From: an uncultured Clostridia bacterium | Lineage (GTDB): Bacteria; Bacillota; Clostridia; Oscillospirales; Ruminococcaceae | Direction of reading: 5' to 3' | Length of the DNA stretch: 45,767 nucleotides | NCBI GenBank assembly: GCA_937906945.1 | Contig: CALCUE010000034.1 | Location: 1-45,767, forward strand | Part shown: positions 22,689 through 29,218 of the stretch, one piece after another | Layout: the number at the start of each line of letters is the position of its first letter | Position numbering within the stretch: the stretch's first letter is position 1 | The notes under the pieces: generated by a model | What the model was told of the DNA's origin: nothing | The model's input: only the letters and a program-made list of their open reading frames with translations | Database searches by the model: none | Position numbers and translations under genes: made by a program

Positions 22689-23788
22689 TCGAGCTGAAAC
22701 ATCTGAGAAAAGCCTATTCGGACGTCGTTCCGCTAAAAGATGTCAACACGGTGATCCATGATGGAGACGTCATTTCGATCATCGGTCCTTCCGGATGCGG
22801 GAAATCGACACTGATCCGCTGCATCAATATGTTGGACAAACCCACCTCGGGGGAAATTCTTGTGGATGGGGAAAATATTCTGGACAAAAACGTCGATATC
22901 AGCAAGGTGCGTAAAAAAATCGGCATGGTTTTCCAGTCTTTTAATCTTTTTGGCCATCAGACAGTCATTGAAAACGTGATGAATCCACCGATAGACCTTT
23001 TGGGATTGAGCAAACAGGAGGCCTATGATCGGGCTATGGAGCTTCTGCATCTGGTTGGTATGGAAACAAGGGCGCTTCGATATCCCGATATGCTTTCCGG
23101 CGGTCAGAAACAGCGGGTGGCCATTGCCCGGACTTTGGCAATGGAACCGGACGTCATTTTGTTTGACGAGCCAACCAGCGCGTTGGACCCGACCATGGTT
23201 CGGGAGGTGGAGACGGTCATCCATGAGCTCGCCAAAATGGGAAAGACGATGCTGATCGTCACCCATGAGATGCGCTTTGCCAGAGAGGTTTGCAACCGGG
23301 TATTTTATCTGGATCAGGGCGGCATTTATGAAGACGGAACACCGGAACAGATTTTTGATCATCCTCAAAAAGAACGGACACGGCGTTTTATCCGCCATTT
23401 GAAAGTCTTTGAGACGACCATTGAGGATCGTGGCTTCGATTTCATCGAAGCAGTCGCCCAAATTGACCGATACGGATACCAGAACAACATTCCCAAAAAG
23501 ACGATTTATCGGATCCAGTCTGTTTTTGAGGAATTGACGGAGCAGATTCTTCTGCCAGAATTGAAAGAACCGAAAATTCTCTTTTCCATCGAATACGATG
23601 AAAAAGAAGAAAAAGCAGTTTTGTCGTTCCTCTATAATGGGGAAGACTTTGATCCGAAAAAGTCGGGAAAGTTTATTTCCTGGGCTTTGGTGGAAAACGC
23701 TTCGGATAATGTGAGCCATTTGTCGATTGCCGAGGGACCATACACGAACCGGTTAGATGTCGTTTTAAAACATACGGAAGAAAAATGA
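22685..23788 (+). CDS. Amino-acid ABC transporter ATPase with an extra C-terminal domain
   Basis: Residues 1-240 are a standard ATPase of the polar amino-acid uptake type: Walker A GPSGCGKST, Q-loop MVFQSFNLF, signature LSGGQKQRVAIA, Walker B VILFDEPTSALDP, switch His in THEMRFA. The remaining 120 residues are not part of that family. They look like a worn-down GHKL/SpoIIAB-type fold: FEELTEQI aligns with the N-box (N replaced by Q) and YNGEDFDP with the G1 box (Asp lost). A role in regulation or partner binding is inference. The gene starts inside the end of the permease gene (ATGA overlap). Confidence 0.9.
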   Translation: MIELKHLRKAYSDVVPLKDVNTVIHDGDVISIIGPSGCGKSTLIRCINMLDKPTSGEILVDGENILDKNVDISKVRKKIGMVFQSFNLFGHQTVIENVMNPPIDLLGLSKQEAYDRAMELLHLVGMETRALRYPDMLSGGQKQRVAIARTLAMEPDVILFDEPTSALDPTMVREVETVIHELAKMGKTMLIVTHEMRFAREVCNRVFYLDQGGIYEDGTPEQIFDHPQKERTRRFIRHLKVFETTIEDRGFDFIEAVAQIDRYGYQNNIPKKTIYRIQSVFEELTEQILLPELKEPKILFSIEYDEKEEKAVLSFLYNGEDFDPKKSGKFISWALVENASDNVSHLSIAEGPYTNRLDVVLKHTEEK

Positions 23789-23826
23789 AAAGAAGCCATC
23801 GGCACAAAAGCGCCGGTGGCTTCTTT
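23789..23826 (+). terminator. ABC transporter operon terminator
   Basis: AAGAAGCCATCGGC pairs with GCCGGTGGCTTCTT (one G-T pair) around ACAAAAGC, ending in TTCTTT, right after the stop codon. Confidence 0.8.
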
Positions 23827-23916
23827 GGAAAATGAAAGAAAAGCGCAAGATCAAAAGGTTCGGGACTTTTTATGGTGCTTATTTGTCCCAACAATGCCCG
23901 AAGGGCAAAAGCCCTC

Positions 23917-23946
23917 TTGAAATTCACTCAATTTTTCTGCTAAAAT
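23917..23946 (+). promoter_or_regulatory. Possible promoter of the small acidic protein gene
   Basis: TTGAAA (23917-23922) and TAAAAT (23941-23946), 18 nt apart, lie 34 nt before the ATG. Confidence 0.5.
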
Positions 23947-23979
23947 AAAAGTACCAAATAACGAAAGGAAGAAAACTTT

Positions 23980-24132
23980 ATGTTCTACGAGAATGATTTT
24001 TTGTCGGATATGGAAGAGCAAATGGAGGAAGCTTACGAGTTTGATGCCACTATGGGAACGAATTATTCCGGCTTCTTTCCGGAGCACGAGGACGACGACA
24101 ACTTCGACGAGGACGAGGATGACGATTTCTGA
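23980..24132 (+). CDS. Small, very acidic protein of unknown function (50 aa)
   Basis: A 50-residue ORF with its own candidate promoter and an AAAGGAAG ribosome binding site. It starts MFYENDFLSDMEEQMEE and ends in a run of Asp and Glu broken only by Asn and Phe. More than a third of residues are acidic. I recognise no family, and the gene is too short for routine ORF calling. The stretch that follows, to 24277, holds only AT-rich sequence with a weak GCGAAATTT/AAATTTTGC repeat near 24210-24230. Confidence 0.55.
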   Translation: MFYENDFLSDMEEQMEEAYEFDATMGTNYSGFFPEHEDDDNFDEDEDDDF

Positions 24133-24277
24133 ATGATATTGATAAAGCGCAAAGGACTTTTTTGAAAGTTAAGACAAATAAAATACCGGAGCGGGTTGCC
24201 AAAGAGGTTGCGAAATTTTTGAAATTTTGCTCTATTTTAGCCTATTTTGCTTCGTTTCCACTCTGATTTTATAAAAC

Positions 24278-24325
24278 AAAAAGACCCCGAAAATCGCATC
24301 ATTAAGCGGTTTTTCGAGGTCTTTT
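24278..24325. terminator. Bidirectional terminator downstream of tRNA-Lys
   Basis: AAAAAGACCCCGAAAATCGC pairs with GCGGTTTTTCGAGGTCTTTT with two mismatched or wobble positions. T-runs occur on either strand. On the minus strand it is 3 nt past the tRNA end. Confidence 0.8.
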
Positions 24326-24327
24326 CT

Positions 24328-24403
24328 TGGTGAGCCATCGGGGATTCGAACCCCGGGCACCTTGATTAAAAGTCAAGTGCTCTGCCAACTGAGCTAATGG
24401 CTC
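24328..24403 (-). tRNA. tRNA-Lys (anticodon TTT)
   Basis: Read on the minus strand: acceptor GAGCCAT pairs with ATGGCTC, the D arm is TAGCTCAGTTGGCAGAGC, the anticodon loop is CTTTTAA with anticodon TTT, the T arm is GGGGTTCGAATCCCC, then discriminator A and an encoded CCA. It is 76 nt including CCA, and all four stems close. Confidence 0.95.
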
Positions 24404-24494
24404 ATCTCGTGGCAACGTTAATAATATACATCATTTATAAAAGAAAGTCAATACTTTTTTGGGATTTTTTGAAATTTATTTTGAGGGTAAAAAC

Positions 24495-24523
24495 TTTACA
24501 GAAACTGTGTGCTGTGCTATAGT
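24495..24523 (+). promoter_or_regulatory. Promoter of the NhaC-family antiporter gene
   Basis: TTTACA (24495-24500) and TATAGT (24518-24523) with a 17-nt spacer, 33 nt before the ATG. Confidence 0.6.
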
Positions 24524-24556
24524 AATTACAGATTTTTTGTTTGGAGGACTTATAAA

Positions 24557-25942
24557 ATGGAACTGGGCTGGATTTCGATCGTGCCGGTCGTTTTGGCGAT
24601 CACATTGGCGTTGATCACGAAAAACACCGTCGTTTCTTTGACCGTCGCCTGTGTTGTCGGTTGCTTTTTGGCCGGAAAAGGACTTTGGGGGTTTACGGAT
24701 CTTTTGATGGAATCCCTGGGCACGCCGGATTTTATCTGGACGGCACTTTGCGTACTGCTCTTTGGCGTCATGGTTTCCTATTTTGAAAAAAGCGGAGCGA
24801 TCACCGGATTTTCCCGGATGGTCGAAGGAAAAAATATCAAACGCCGCGGCATTCAGCTGATGGCGTGGGCGTTGGGTCTTTTCTGCTTCGCGGATTCCAT
24901 GTCTCCGCTTTTTGTCGGTTCCGTTATGAGAAAGCTTTCAGAACGGGCAAAAATCTCCAGTGAGAAGCTTTCGTATATTGCCGACACCACGGCGTCGCCG
25001 GTGGCGGTGCTCTATCCCTTCTCCAGTTGGCCGGGCTATTTGGCCGGACTGGCGGTCGGTTTTGGATGTCTGGCCACCAGAGAAGAGGCGTTCTCCTTTG
25101 TACTGAAGGCAATTCCGTTTAACTTCTATGCGATTCTTTGCGTCGCCATGGCGGGACTTATCGCCGGCGGTATCCTCAAAGATTTCGGCCCGATGAAAAA
25201 AGCGGAAAATCGGGCGATGACCGAAGGAAAGATCATTCGGGATGGAGCGGAACCTCTTTCTGTCTCCGAAGAAGTGGAAAAGCCTCTTATCAAAGAACGG
25301 GTCTTTTTAAACTTCATTCTCCCGGTGCTCGTGCTCATCGGAATTTCCATCGCGACTTTTCTTGCCACCGGAGAGGTGCTCATCGTAGAAGCGGCCATGA
25401 TCGTTATCATCTTGATGTCGATTTCTCTTCTGGCACAGAAAATGTCCCTTTCGGAACTTAATAAAGCGTTTGTCAGCGGAATCAAGGGTTCCGTTCCGGC
25501 TCTTCTTGTGTTGGCGGTGGCTTATCCGCTCAATACGCTTTCGGGCGAAATGGGGACAAGCGATTTTATTATTGAGAGTACCACGGGCTTTTTGACCCCG
25601 GCGCTTCTGCCGTTCGGCATTTTCCTGATTGCCGCGATCCTTTCTTTCGCGACCGGTACGTCCTGGGGCACCTACGCCATTTGTATGCCCATTGCCCTTC
25701 CGCTGGCGTTCAGCATCAGCGGCGGTCAAGTCAACGCTTTCGTGCTTCTTTGCTTCGCGGCGGTTGCCGGTGGCGGAATTTTCGGCGACCATTGCTCGCC
25801 GCTCAGCGATACGACCATTCTGGCGTCCATGGGTTCCGGTGCCGACCATGTGGACCACGTAAAAACGCAGCTGTTCTATTCGCTGATCGTGGCGGGTATC
25901 GCGGCGGTCATGTATCTGCTTTTCGGATTCCTTTTTGTCTGA
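24557..25942 (+). CDS. NhaC-family Na+/H+ antiporter
   Basis: A 461-residue polytopic membrane protein with about 11-12 hydrophobic segments. The family pattern is clear in FADSMSPLFVGSVMR in the first half and in GTSWGTYAICMPIALPLA and FGDHCSPLSDTTILAS in the second half. The NhaC family (IT superfamily) exchanges protons for sodium; some members exchange organic acids or amino acids instead, and sequence alone does not settle the substrate. The ATG at 24557 follows TTGGAGG; the open frame extends upstream without membrane-protein character. Confidence 0.85.
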   Translation: MELGWISIVPVVLAITLALITKNTVVSLTVACVVGCFLAGKGLWGFTDLLMESLGTPDFIWTALCVLLFGVMVSYFEKSGAITGFSRMVEGKNIKRRGIQLMAWALGLFCFADSMSPLFVGSVMRKLSERAKISSEKLSYIADTTASPVAVLYPFSSWPGYLAGLAVGFGCLATREEAFSFVLKAIPFNFYAILCVAMAGLIAGGILKDFGPMKKAENRAMTEGKIIRDGAEPLSVSEEVEKPLIKERVFLNFILPVLVLIGISIATFLATGEVLIVEAAMIVIILMSISLLAQKMSLSELNKAFVSGIKGSVPALLVLAVAYPLNTLSGEMGTSDFIIESTTGFLTPALLPFGIFLIAAILSFATGTSWGTYAICMPIALPLAFSISGGQVNAFVLLCFAAVAGGGIFGDHCSPLSDTTILASMGSGADHVDHVKTQLFYSLIVAGIAAVMYLLFGFLFV

Positions 25943-25955
25943 TCGGTCAATAAAT

Positions 25956-25985
25956 AAAAATGCCATGGATTTCCATGGCATTTTT
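25956..25985. terminator. Bidirectional terminator between convergent genes
   Basis: AAAAATGCCATGG pairs perfectly with CCATGGCATTTTT around ATTT. It serves the antiporter gene on one strand and the GNAT gene on the other. Confidence 0.9.
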
Positions 25986-25989
25986 GTAT

Positions 25990-26916
25990 TTAAATTTCGA
26001 TCGTTCGCTCAAACTCATACCGATAGGGCTTAAAATACTTGTCCCAGAATCCCATGGCGTTGGGATTGGCCGTTCCATGATTGACCCAGGAATAAGAAAC
26101 CCCGTTGGCCGAAAGATCCTTTTCCAAGGTGGCTAAAAGCGCTTCGGCAAGGCCGGTGCCACGGTACTCTTCCAAAACGACGGCCTCGCCGACATTGCGG
26201 TTGGGAACATGGGATAAAATAAAATCTTCCGATTCCCCGTTCGCTTCAATAAGGCCGACAAATTGACCGTTTTCGTTCTTGGCAACGTAGAGGGAAAGAC
26301 TGTCATCGAGGAAAAACTCGTGGTAGGCTTCCTCGGTGAATTCGTCGCCAAAATAAAAAACGGGGCTTTCTTTCAGGTGGTTGATGATGGAGCTTACTAA
26401 AGCCCAGATTTCCGGCCAGTTTTCCTCAATTTCCGTTTTGGTCAGAGAAACAATGGAGCAGCGGGAAGAACAGTGGGGAATGGAACGGATTTTTCGGACG
26501 CAGTATTCCATGGAGACGCCGAACTGCGTCAGTGTCAGGAAACGATAGAGCTTTTTATCACAGCAGTAGCCGGAAACGTAGATGACCGTCGTCTTTTGAA
26601 CGACTTCCCGAAGCAGCTCGTCAAAAAGTCGGGAAAAATCCCGGATATCCCGATAATAATAGCCAAACACGGGAATTTCCAGAACGTTTTTTTCACCTTC
26701 CGAAAGGTGGTACAAAAGAAGAGCGGAGGGCTCGCCATCAAAAAGCCCCTCGATCAGTTGGTAGCCGTCGCAGAGGGAAAAGAACTGGCGTTGGAACTCT
26801 TCCATAGAAAGAGCGGGGAAGCCTTTTAGGGACTTCATCTCGGTTTGGTAGGGGAGATAGAGCCGCTCTATCTCCTGGATGGAAATATCGGAAGTGTTTT
26901 TATGTAAAAAATCCAT
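25990..26916 (-). CDS. GNAT-family acetyltransferase
   Basis: A 308-residue protein. The C-terminal half (about 150-308) is a GNAT domain: the acetyl-CoA pyrophosphate loop is EYRGTGLAEALL, preceded by the beta-4 strand (RNVGEAVVL) and followed by the conserved VNHGTANPNAMGFWDKY region. The N-terminal half has no clear family and may be a degenerate second GNAT fold. I choose the ATG at 26916, eight nt after AAGGAG, over the TTG one codon earlier. The substrate is unknown. Confidence 0.82.
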   Translation of the reverse strand: MDFLHKNTSDISIQEIERLYLPYQTEMKSLKGFPALSMEEFQRQFFSLCDGYQLIEGLFDGEPSALLLYHLSEGEKNVLEIPVFGYYYRDIRDFSRLFDELLREVVQKTTVIYVSGYCCDKKLYRFLTLTQFGVSMEYCVRKIRSIPHCSSRCSIVSLTKTEIEENWPEIWALVSSIINHLKESPVFYFGDEFTEEAYHEFFLDDSLSLYVAKNENGQFVGLIEANGESEDFILSHVPNRNVGEAVVLEEYRGTGLAEALLATLEKDLSANGVSYSWVNHGTANPNAMGFWDKYFKPYRYEFERTIEI

Positions 26917-26944
26917 CAAGAAGTCTCCTTAGCGCTTTTTTACC

Positions 26945-26973
26945 AGTTTATCACATTTTTATCCGGAAAACAA
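26945..26973 (-). promoter_or_regulatory. Possible promoter of the GNAT gene
   Basis: Read on the minus strand, TTGTTT and TAAACT are 17 nt apart, about 29 nt before the start codon. Confidence 0.4.
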
Positions 26974-27008
26974 GGAAAGGGAACAGAGGAGGGGTCAGGC
27001 TTTTTCTC

Positions 27009-27036
27009 TTGCAATTGATGAAAAAAAGTGTATGAT
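27009..27036 (+). promoter_or_regulatory. Promoter of msrA
   Basis: TTGCAA (27009-27014) and TATGAT (27031-27036) with a 16-nt spacer, 24 nt before the ATG. Confidence 0.6.
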
Positions 27037-27059
27037 AAAAGAAAAAGGGAGGGATACGG

Positions 27060-27551
27060 ATGAAGACAGCGTATTTTGCCGGTGGATGCTTCTGGTGCAT
27101 CACGCCGACATTTGAGGAGACCGAAGGCGTTTTGGGTGTTCGCTGTGGCTATTCCGGCGGCGAGGAAAAAAATCCCACTTATGAGGAAGTAAAGAGCCAA
27201 CAGACCGGCCATCGGGAATCCCTTCGGGTGGACTATGACGAGACCAAAGTGAGTTTTGAAACGCTTCTGGACCTTTTTCTTTCGTCCGTGGACGTTTTTG
27301 ACGGCGGTGGACAGTTTATTGACCGGGGTCATTCCTATACGCTGGCGGTTTACTGCCAAAATGAAGAGGAAAAAGCGGCAGCAAAAGAAAAACTTCGAAC
27401 CATTGAAAAGGAAAGTGGAAAAAAGACTTTTGTGGCGTTGGAGGATTTTCGGGAATTTTTTGACGCGGAGGAATATCATCAGGATTACTATAAAAAGAAT
27501 CCAGAGGCTTTTGAAAAAGAGCTTTTGGAATCCGGAAGAAAGAAGATTTGA
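27060..27551 (+). CDS. msrA: Peptide methionine sulfoxide reductase A
   Basis: Repairs oxidised methionine (S form) in proteins. The GGCFWC motif with catalytic Cys10 is at the N-terminus; GVRCGYSGG, GHRESLRVDYD, DRGHSYTLAVY and AEEYHQDYY are the other family blocks. It is 163 residues and has no fused MsrB domain. AGGGAGGG precedes the ATG. It shares its terminator with the convergent minus-strand cassette. Confidence 0.95.
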   Translation: MKTAYFAGGCFWCITPTFEETEGVLGVRCGYSGGEEKNPTYEEVKSQQTGHRESLRVDYDETKVSFETLLDLFLSSVDVFDGGGQFIDRGHSYTLAVYCQNEEEKAAAKEKLRTIEKESGKKTFVALEDFREFFDAEEYHQDYYKKNPEAFEKELLESGRKKI

Positions 27552-27585
27552 AAAAGCGGTCTGCATAAAATGCAGACCGCTTTTT
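27551..27585. terminator. Shared bidirectional terminator of msrA and the three-gene cassette
   Basis: AAAAAGCGGTCTGCA pairs perfectly with TGCAGACCGCTTTTT around TAAAA. Its right end overlaps the stop codon of the last cassette gene. Confidence 0.9.
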
Positions 27586-27904
27586 ACAGCAGAAGGTAAA
27601 TTAAGGCCAACAGCAGGTTACTGTCGGCGTGCTCATTCCAAAGAAGCCAGAGAAGGACCAGAAGAATCGGACGGTCGCCTTTTGTAAAAAAAGAAGGATC
27701 GGGGAAACGGGATGATCGCGGCGGCGGTGAGTTTTTAGGCGCCGGTTCCGGAGCCAGAAAAGAGGGAATATCCAAAGGCGCTTTCGGCGTTTCCGGTTCG
27801 ACCAGAAGACGGGAACGGGACTGCATTTCGCGGACACGCTTTTCAGCTTCCTGCTGCATTTCAAAAAGCGCCTCCTCGGAATAATCGTTGTGAATCCATT
27901 TCAA
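27584..27904 (-). CDS. Cassette protein C: Pro-rich with hydrophobic C-terminus, unknown function
   Basis: A 106-residue product from a TTG start at 27904 that overlaps the stop of the preceding gene (TTGA), with GGAGG nine nt upstream. An ATG at 27931 is in frame but lies inside the previous gene and before the ribosome binding site. The protein has a charged helix (EMQQEAEKRVREMQSRSRLL), a Pro-rich linker, and a Leu-rich C-terminus (ILLVLLWLLWNEH, then NLLLALIYLLL). This resembles proteins seen in other Clostridia without known function, and may be a membrane-associated or self-assembling tail. Confidence 0.72.
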   Translation of the reverse strand: MKWIHNDYSEEALFEMQQEAEKRVREMQSRSRLLVEPETPKAPLDIPSFLAPEPAPKNSPPPRSSRFPDPSFFTKGDRPILLVLLWLLWNEHADSNLLLALIYLLL

Positions 27905-28272
27905 GCCTGACCCCCTCCGAAAATCCCACATTCCTGCAAAGCGGGAAGGACGCTGAGAAGTTGGAGCAGGCGGATGGCCTGATCCGCTTTCTCCGGTTCA
28001 TGAAGATAGGGACGCAGAGCGCGAAGAAGAGTCACGTTCTTGTCATCATGGGACATACGGGAAAAAATCTGCTGTATTTTGAGCAGGGAGGAAAGATCCG
28101 GAGCGTTGGGAGAAGGCGCCGGTGGAGAAAAAAGCGAGGAAAAGTCCGGCGGCGGAGATGACGGCGCCGTATTTCCCTGCTGAAAACCGGATAGAAGCGC
28201 TCCGATATTTTTCTGAGCTTCGGGAGATCGCAAAAGAGCGGAAAGCTGTTCGGAAAAGTCCGTCGGGATCAC
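27901..28272 (-). CDS. Cassette protein B: Pro-rich linker with helical ends, unknown function
   Basis: A 123-residue product from a GTG at 28272 that overlaps the stop of the preceding gene (GTGA), so it is probably translated by coupling. It has a short N-terminal helix (FSEQLSALLRSPEAQ), a Pro/Ser-rich middle (about residues 36-56) and a helical C-terminal domain with TLLRALRPYLHEPEKADQAI and LLQLLSVLPAL. No enzyme motif is visible. It lies between genes A and C, overlapping both by 4 nt. Confidence 0.72.
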   Translation of the reverse strand: MIPTDFSEQLSALLRSPEAQKNIGALLSGFQQGNTAPSSPPPDFSSLFSPPAPSPNAPDLSSLLKIQQIFSRMSHDDKNVTLLRALRPYLHEPEKADQAIRLLQLLSVLPALQECGIFGGGQA

Positions 28273-28514
28273 CGCCCCATCAGTTTCCGAATCACCGCCT
28301 GCGCCTTGGGGTCAGAAAGAAGCGCTTCACGGGCTTTCGGATCGTTTAAAAATCGTTCCACAGCCGGGTCGCCGGGACGGATAAAGCGACTGAATTTTCC
28401 GCTTTTCAAAGCCGATTCCAGGTCAGCCGGATCCATATGGAGCTTTTCACCGGCGGCGCGAAGGAGAGCGGACTGTTGTTCGGGAGTCAGATTAGGAAAC
28501 GAGGGGTTGTTCAT
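28269..28514 (-). CDS. Cassette protein A: small helical protein, unknown function
   Basis: An 81-residue product; the ATG at 28514 is preferred, six nt after AAAGGTGG, over a TTG one codon earlier. The first half (LTPEQQSALLRAAGEKL, then DPADLESALKSG) reads as short helices. The second half holds a doubled motif, NDPKAREALL and SDPKAQAVIR. No signal peptide or membrane segment is present. It is the first gene of the three-gene cassette and has a SigE-like promoter 67 nt upstream. Confidence 0.72.
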   Translation of the reverse strand: MNNPSFPNLTPEQQSALLRAAGEKLHMDPADLESALKSGKFSRFIRPGDPAVERFLNDPKAREALLSDPKAQAVIRKLMGR

Positions 28515-28549
28515 CAAATTCCACCTTTCAAAGATTTTGGCTATCCGTC

Positions 28550-28578
28550 TTGAACGCAGGAAGAAAACGGGCTATAAT
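28550..28578 (+). promoter_or_regulatory. Promoter of the phosphodiesterase gene
   Basis: TTGAAC (28550-28555) and TATAAT (28573-28578) with a 17-nt spacer, 55 nt before the ATG. Confidence 0.65.
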
Positions 28579-28580
28579 AA

Positions 28581-28609
28581 CGAATATGTAGAAGGATTTC
28601 TTAATATAC
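28581..28609 (-). promoter_or_regulatory. Possible sigma-E-type sporulation promoter of the three-gene cassette
   Basis: Read on the minus strand, GTATATT (28609-28603) and CATATTCG (28588-28581) are 14 nt apart. Bacillus sigma E sites are roughly KMATATT, 13-15 nt, CATACANT. The -35 box matches at six of seven positions and the -10 box keeps CATA but not the final T. It is placed 67 nt before cassette gene A. Confidence 0.35.
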
Positions 28610-28632
28610 CACGAAAAGAAAAGAGGAAGGAA

Positions 28633-29109
28633 ATGCGGGCCATTGTTTTTTCCGACAGTCACGGGAACTATGACGTGTTGGAGACGATCGTCGAGCGACA
28701 CCGGGAGGATGCCGATCTTTTTATTCACCTGGGGGATGGGGAACGGGAGATGGAATATATCCGTTACGCCTATCCGGAGAAAAAATTTCTCTTTGTGGCC
28801 GGAAACTGCGATTACGGTTCGGAAGCGCCGGATTATGACGTAGCGGATTTCGGAGGAAAAAAGATTTTTCTGACCCACGGTTGGCGGTTTGGTGTGAAAG
28901 GTTCGTTGGATCCTATCAAAGAGGAAGCAAGAAAATTCGGAGCGGACATTCTGCTTTTTGGCCATACCCACGTAGCTGAAACGGACTACGACGAGGGCCT
29001 TTATGTGATGAATCCGGGAAGCTGCGCCCGACCGAGAGAGGGCGGCCCCAGTTATGGAATCATCGACGTGACAAAGGCGGGAATCGCTTTTCATATTGTT
29101 CATTTATAA
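28633..29109 (+). CDS. YfcE/MJ0936-family metallophosphoesterase
   Basis: A 158-residue calcineurin-like phosphodiesterase. Metal-binding motifs are in order: FSDSHGNYDVLE, HLGDGE, VAGNCDYG, THGWRFG and FGHTHVAE. The substrate is unknown; relatives hydrolyse model phosphodiesters. I use the ATG at 28633, after GGAAGG; the long open frame upstream to 28306 runs antisense to cassette genes and is not coding. It has its own promoter and terminator. Confidence 0.9.
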   Translation: MRAIVFSDSHGNYDVLETIVERHREDADLFIHLGDGEREMEYIRYAYPEKKFLFVAGNCDYGSEAPDYDVADFGGKKIFLTHGWRFGVKGSLDPIKEEARKFGADILLFGHTHVAETDYDEGLYVMNPGSCARPREGGPSYGIIDVTKAGIAFHIVHL

Positions 29110-29110
29110 G

Positions 29111-29144
29111 AAAGCGAAGCTAAAAGGGCTTCGCTTTTTATTTT
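29111..29144 (+). terminator. Terminator of the phosphodiesterase gene
   Basis: AAAGCGAAGC pairs with GCTTCGCTTT around TAAAAGG, followed by TTATTTT. Confidence 0.82.
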
Positions 29145-29218
29145 ATGGGTTCTCTTCTAAAAATGTGAGCGGGCGCATAGAATACAACAGTAAAGAAAGG
29201 AAAAGGAGAGAAATCAGG

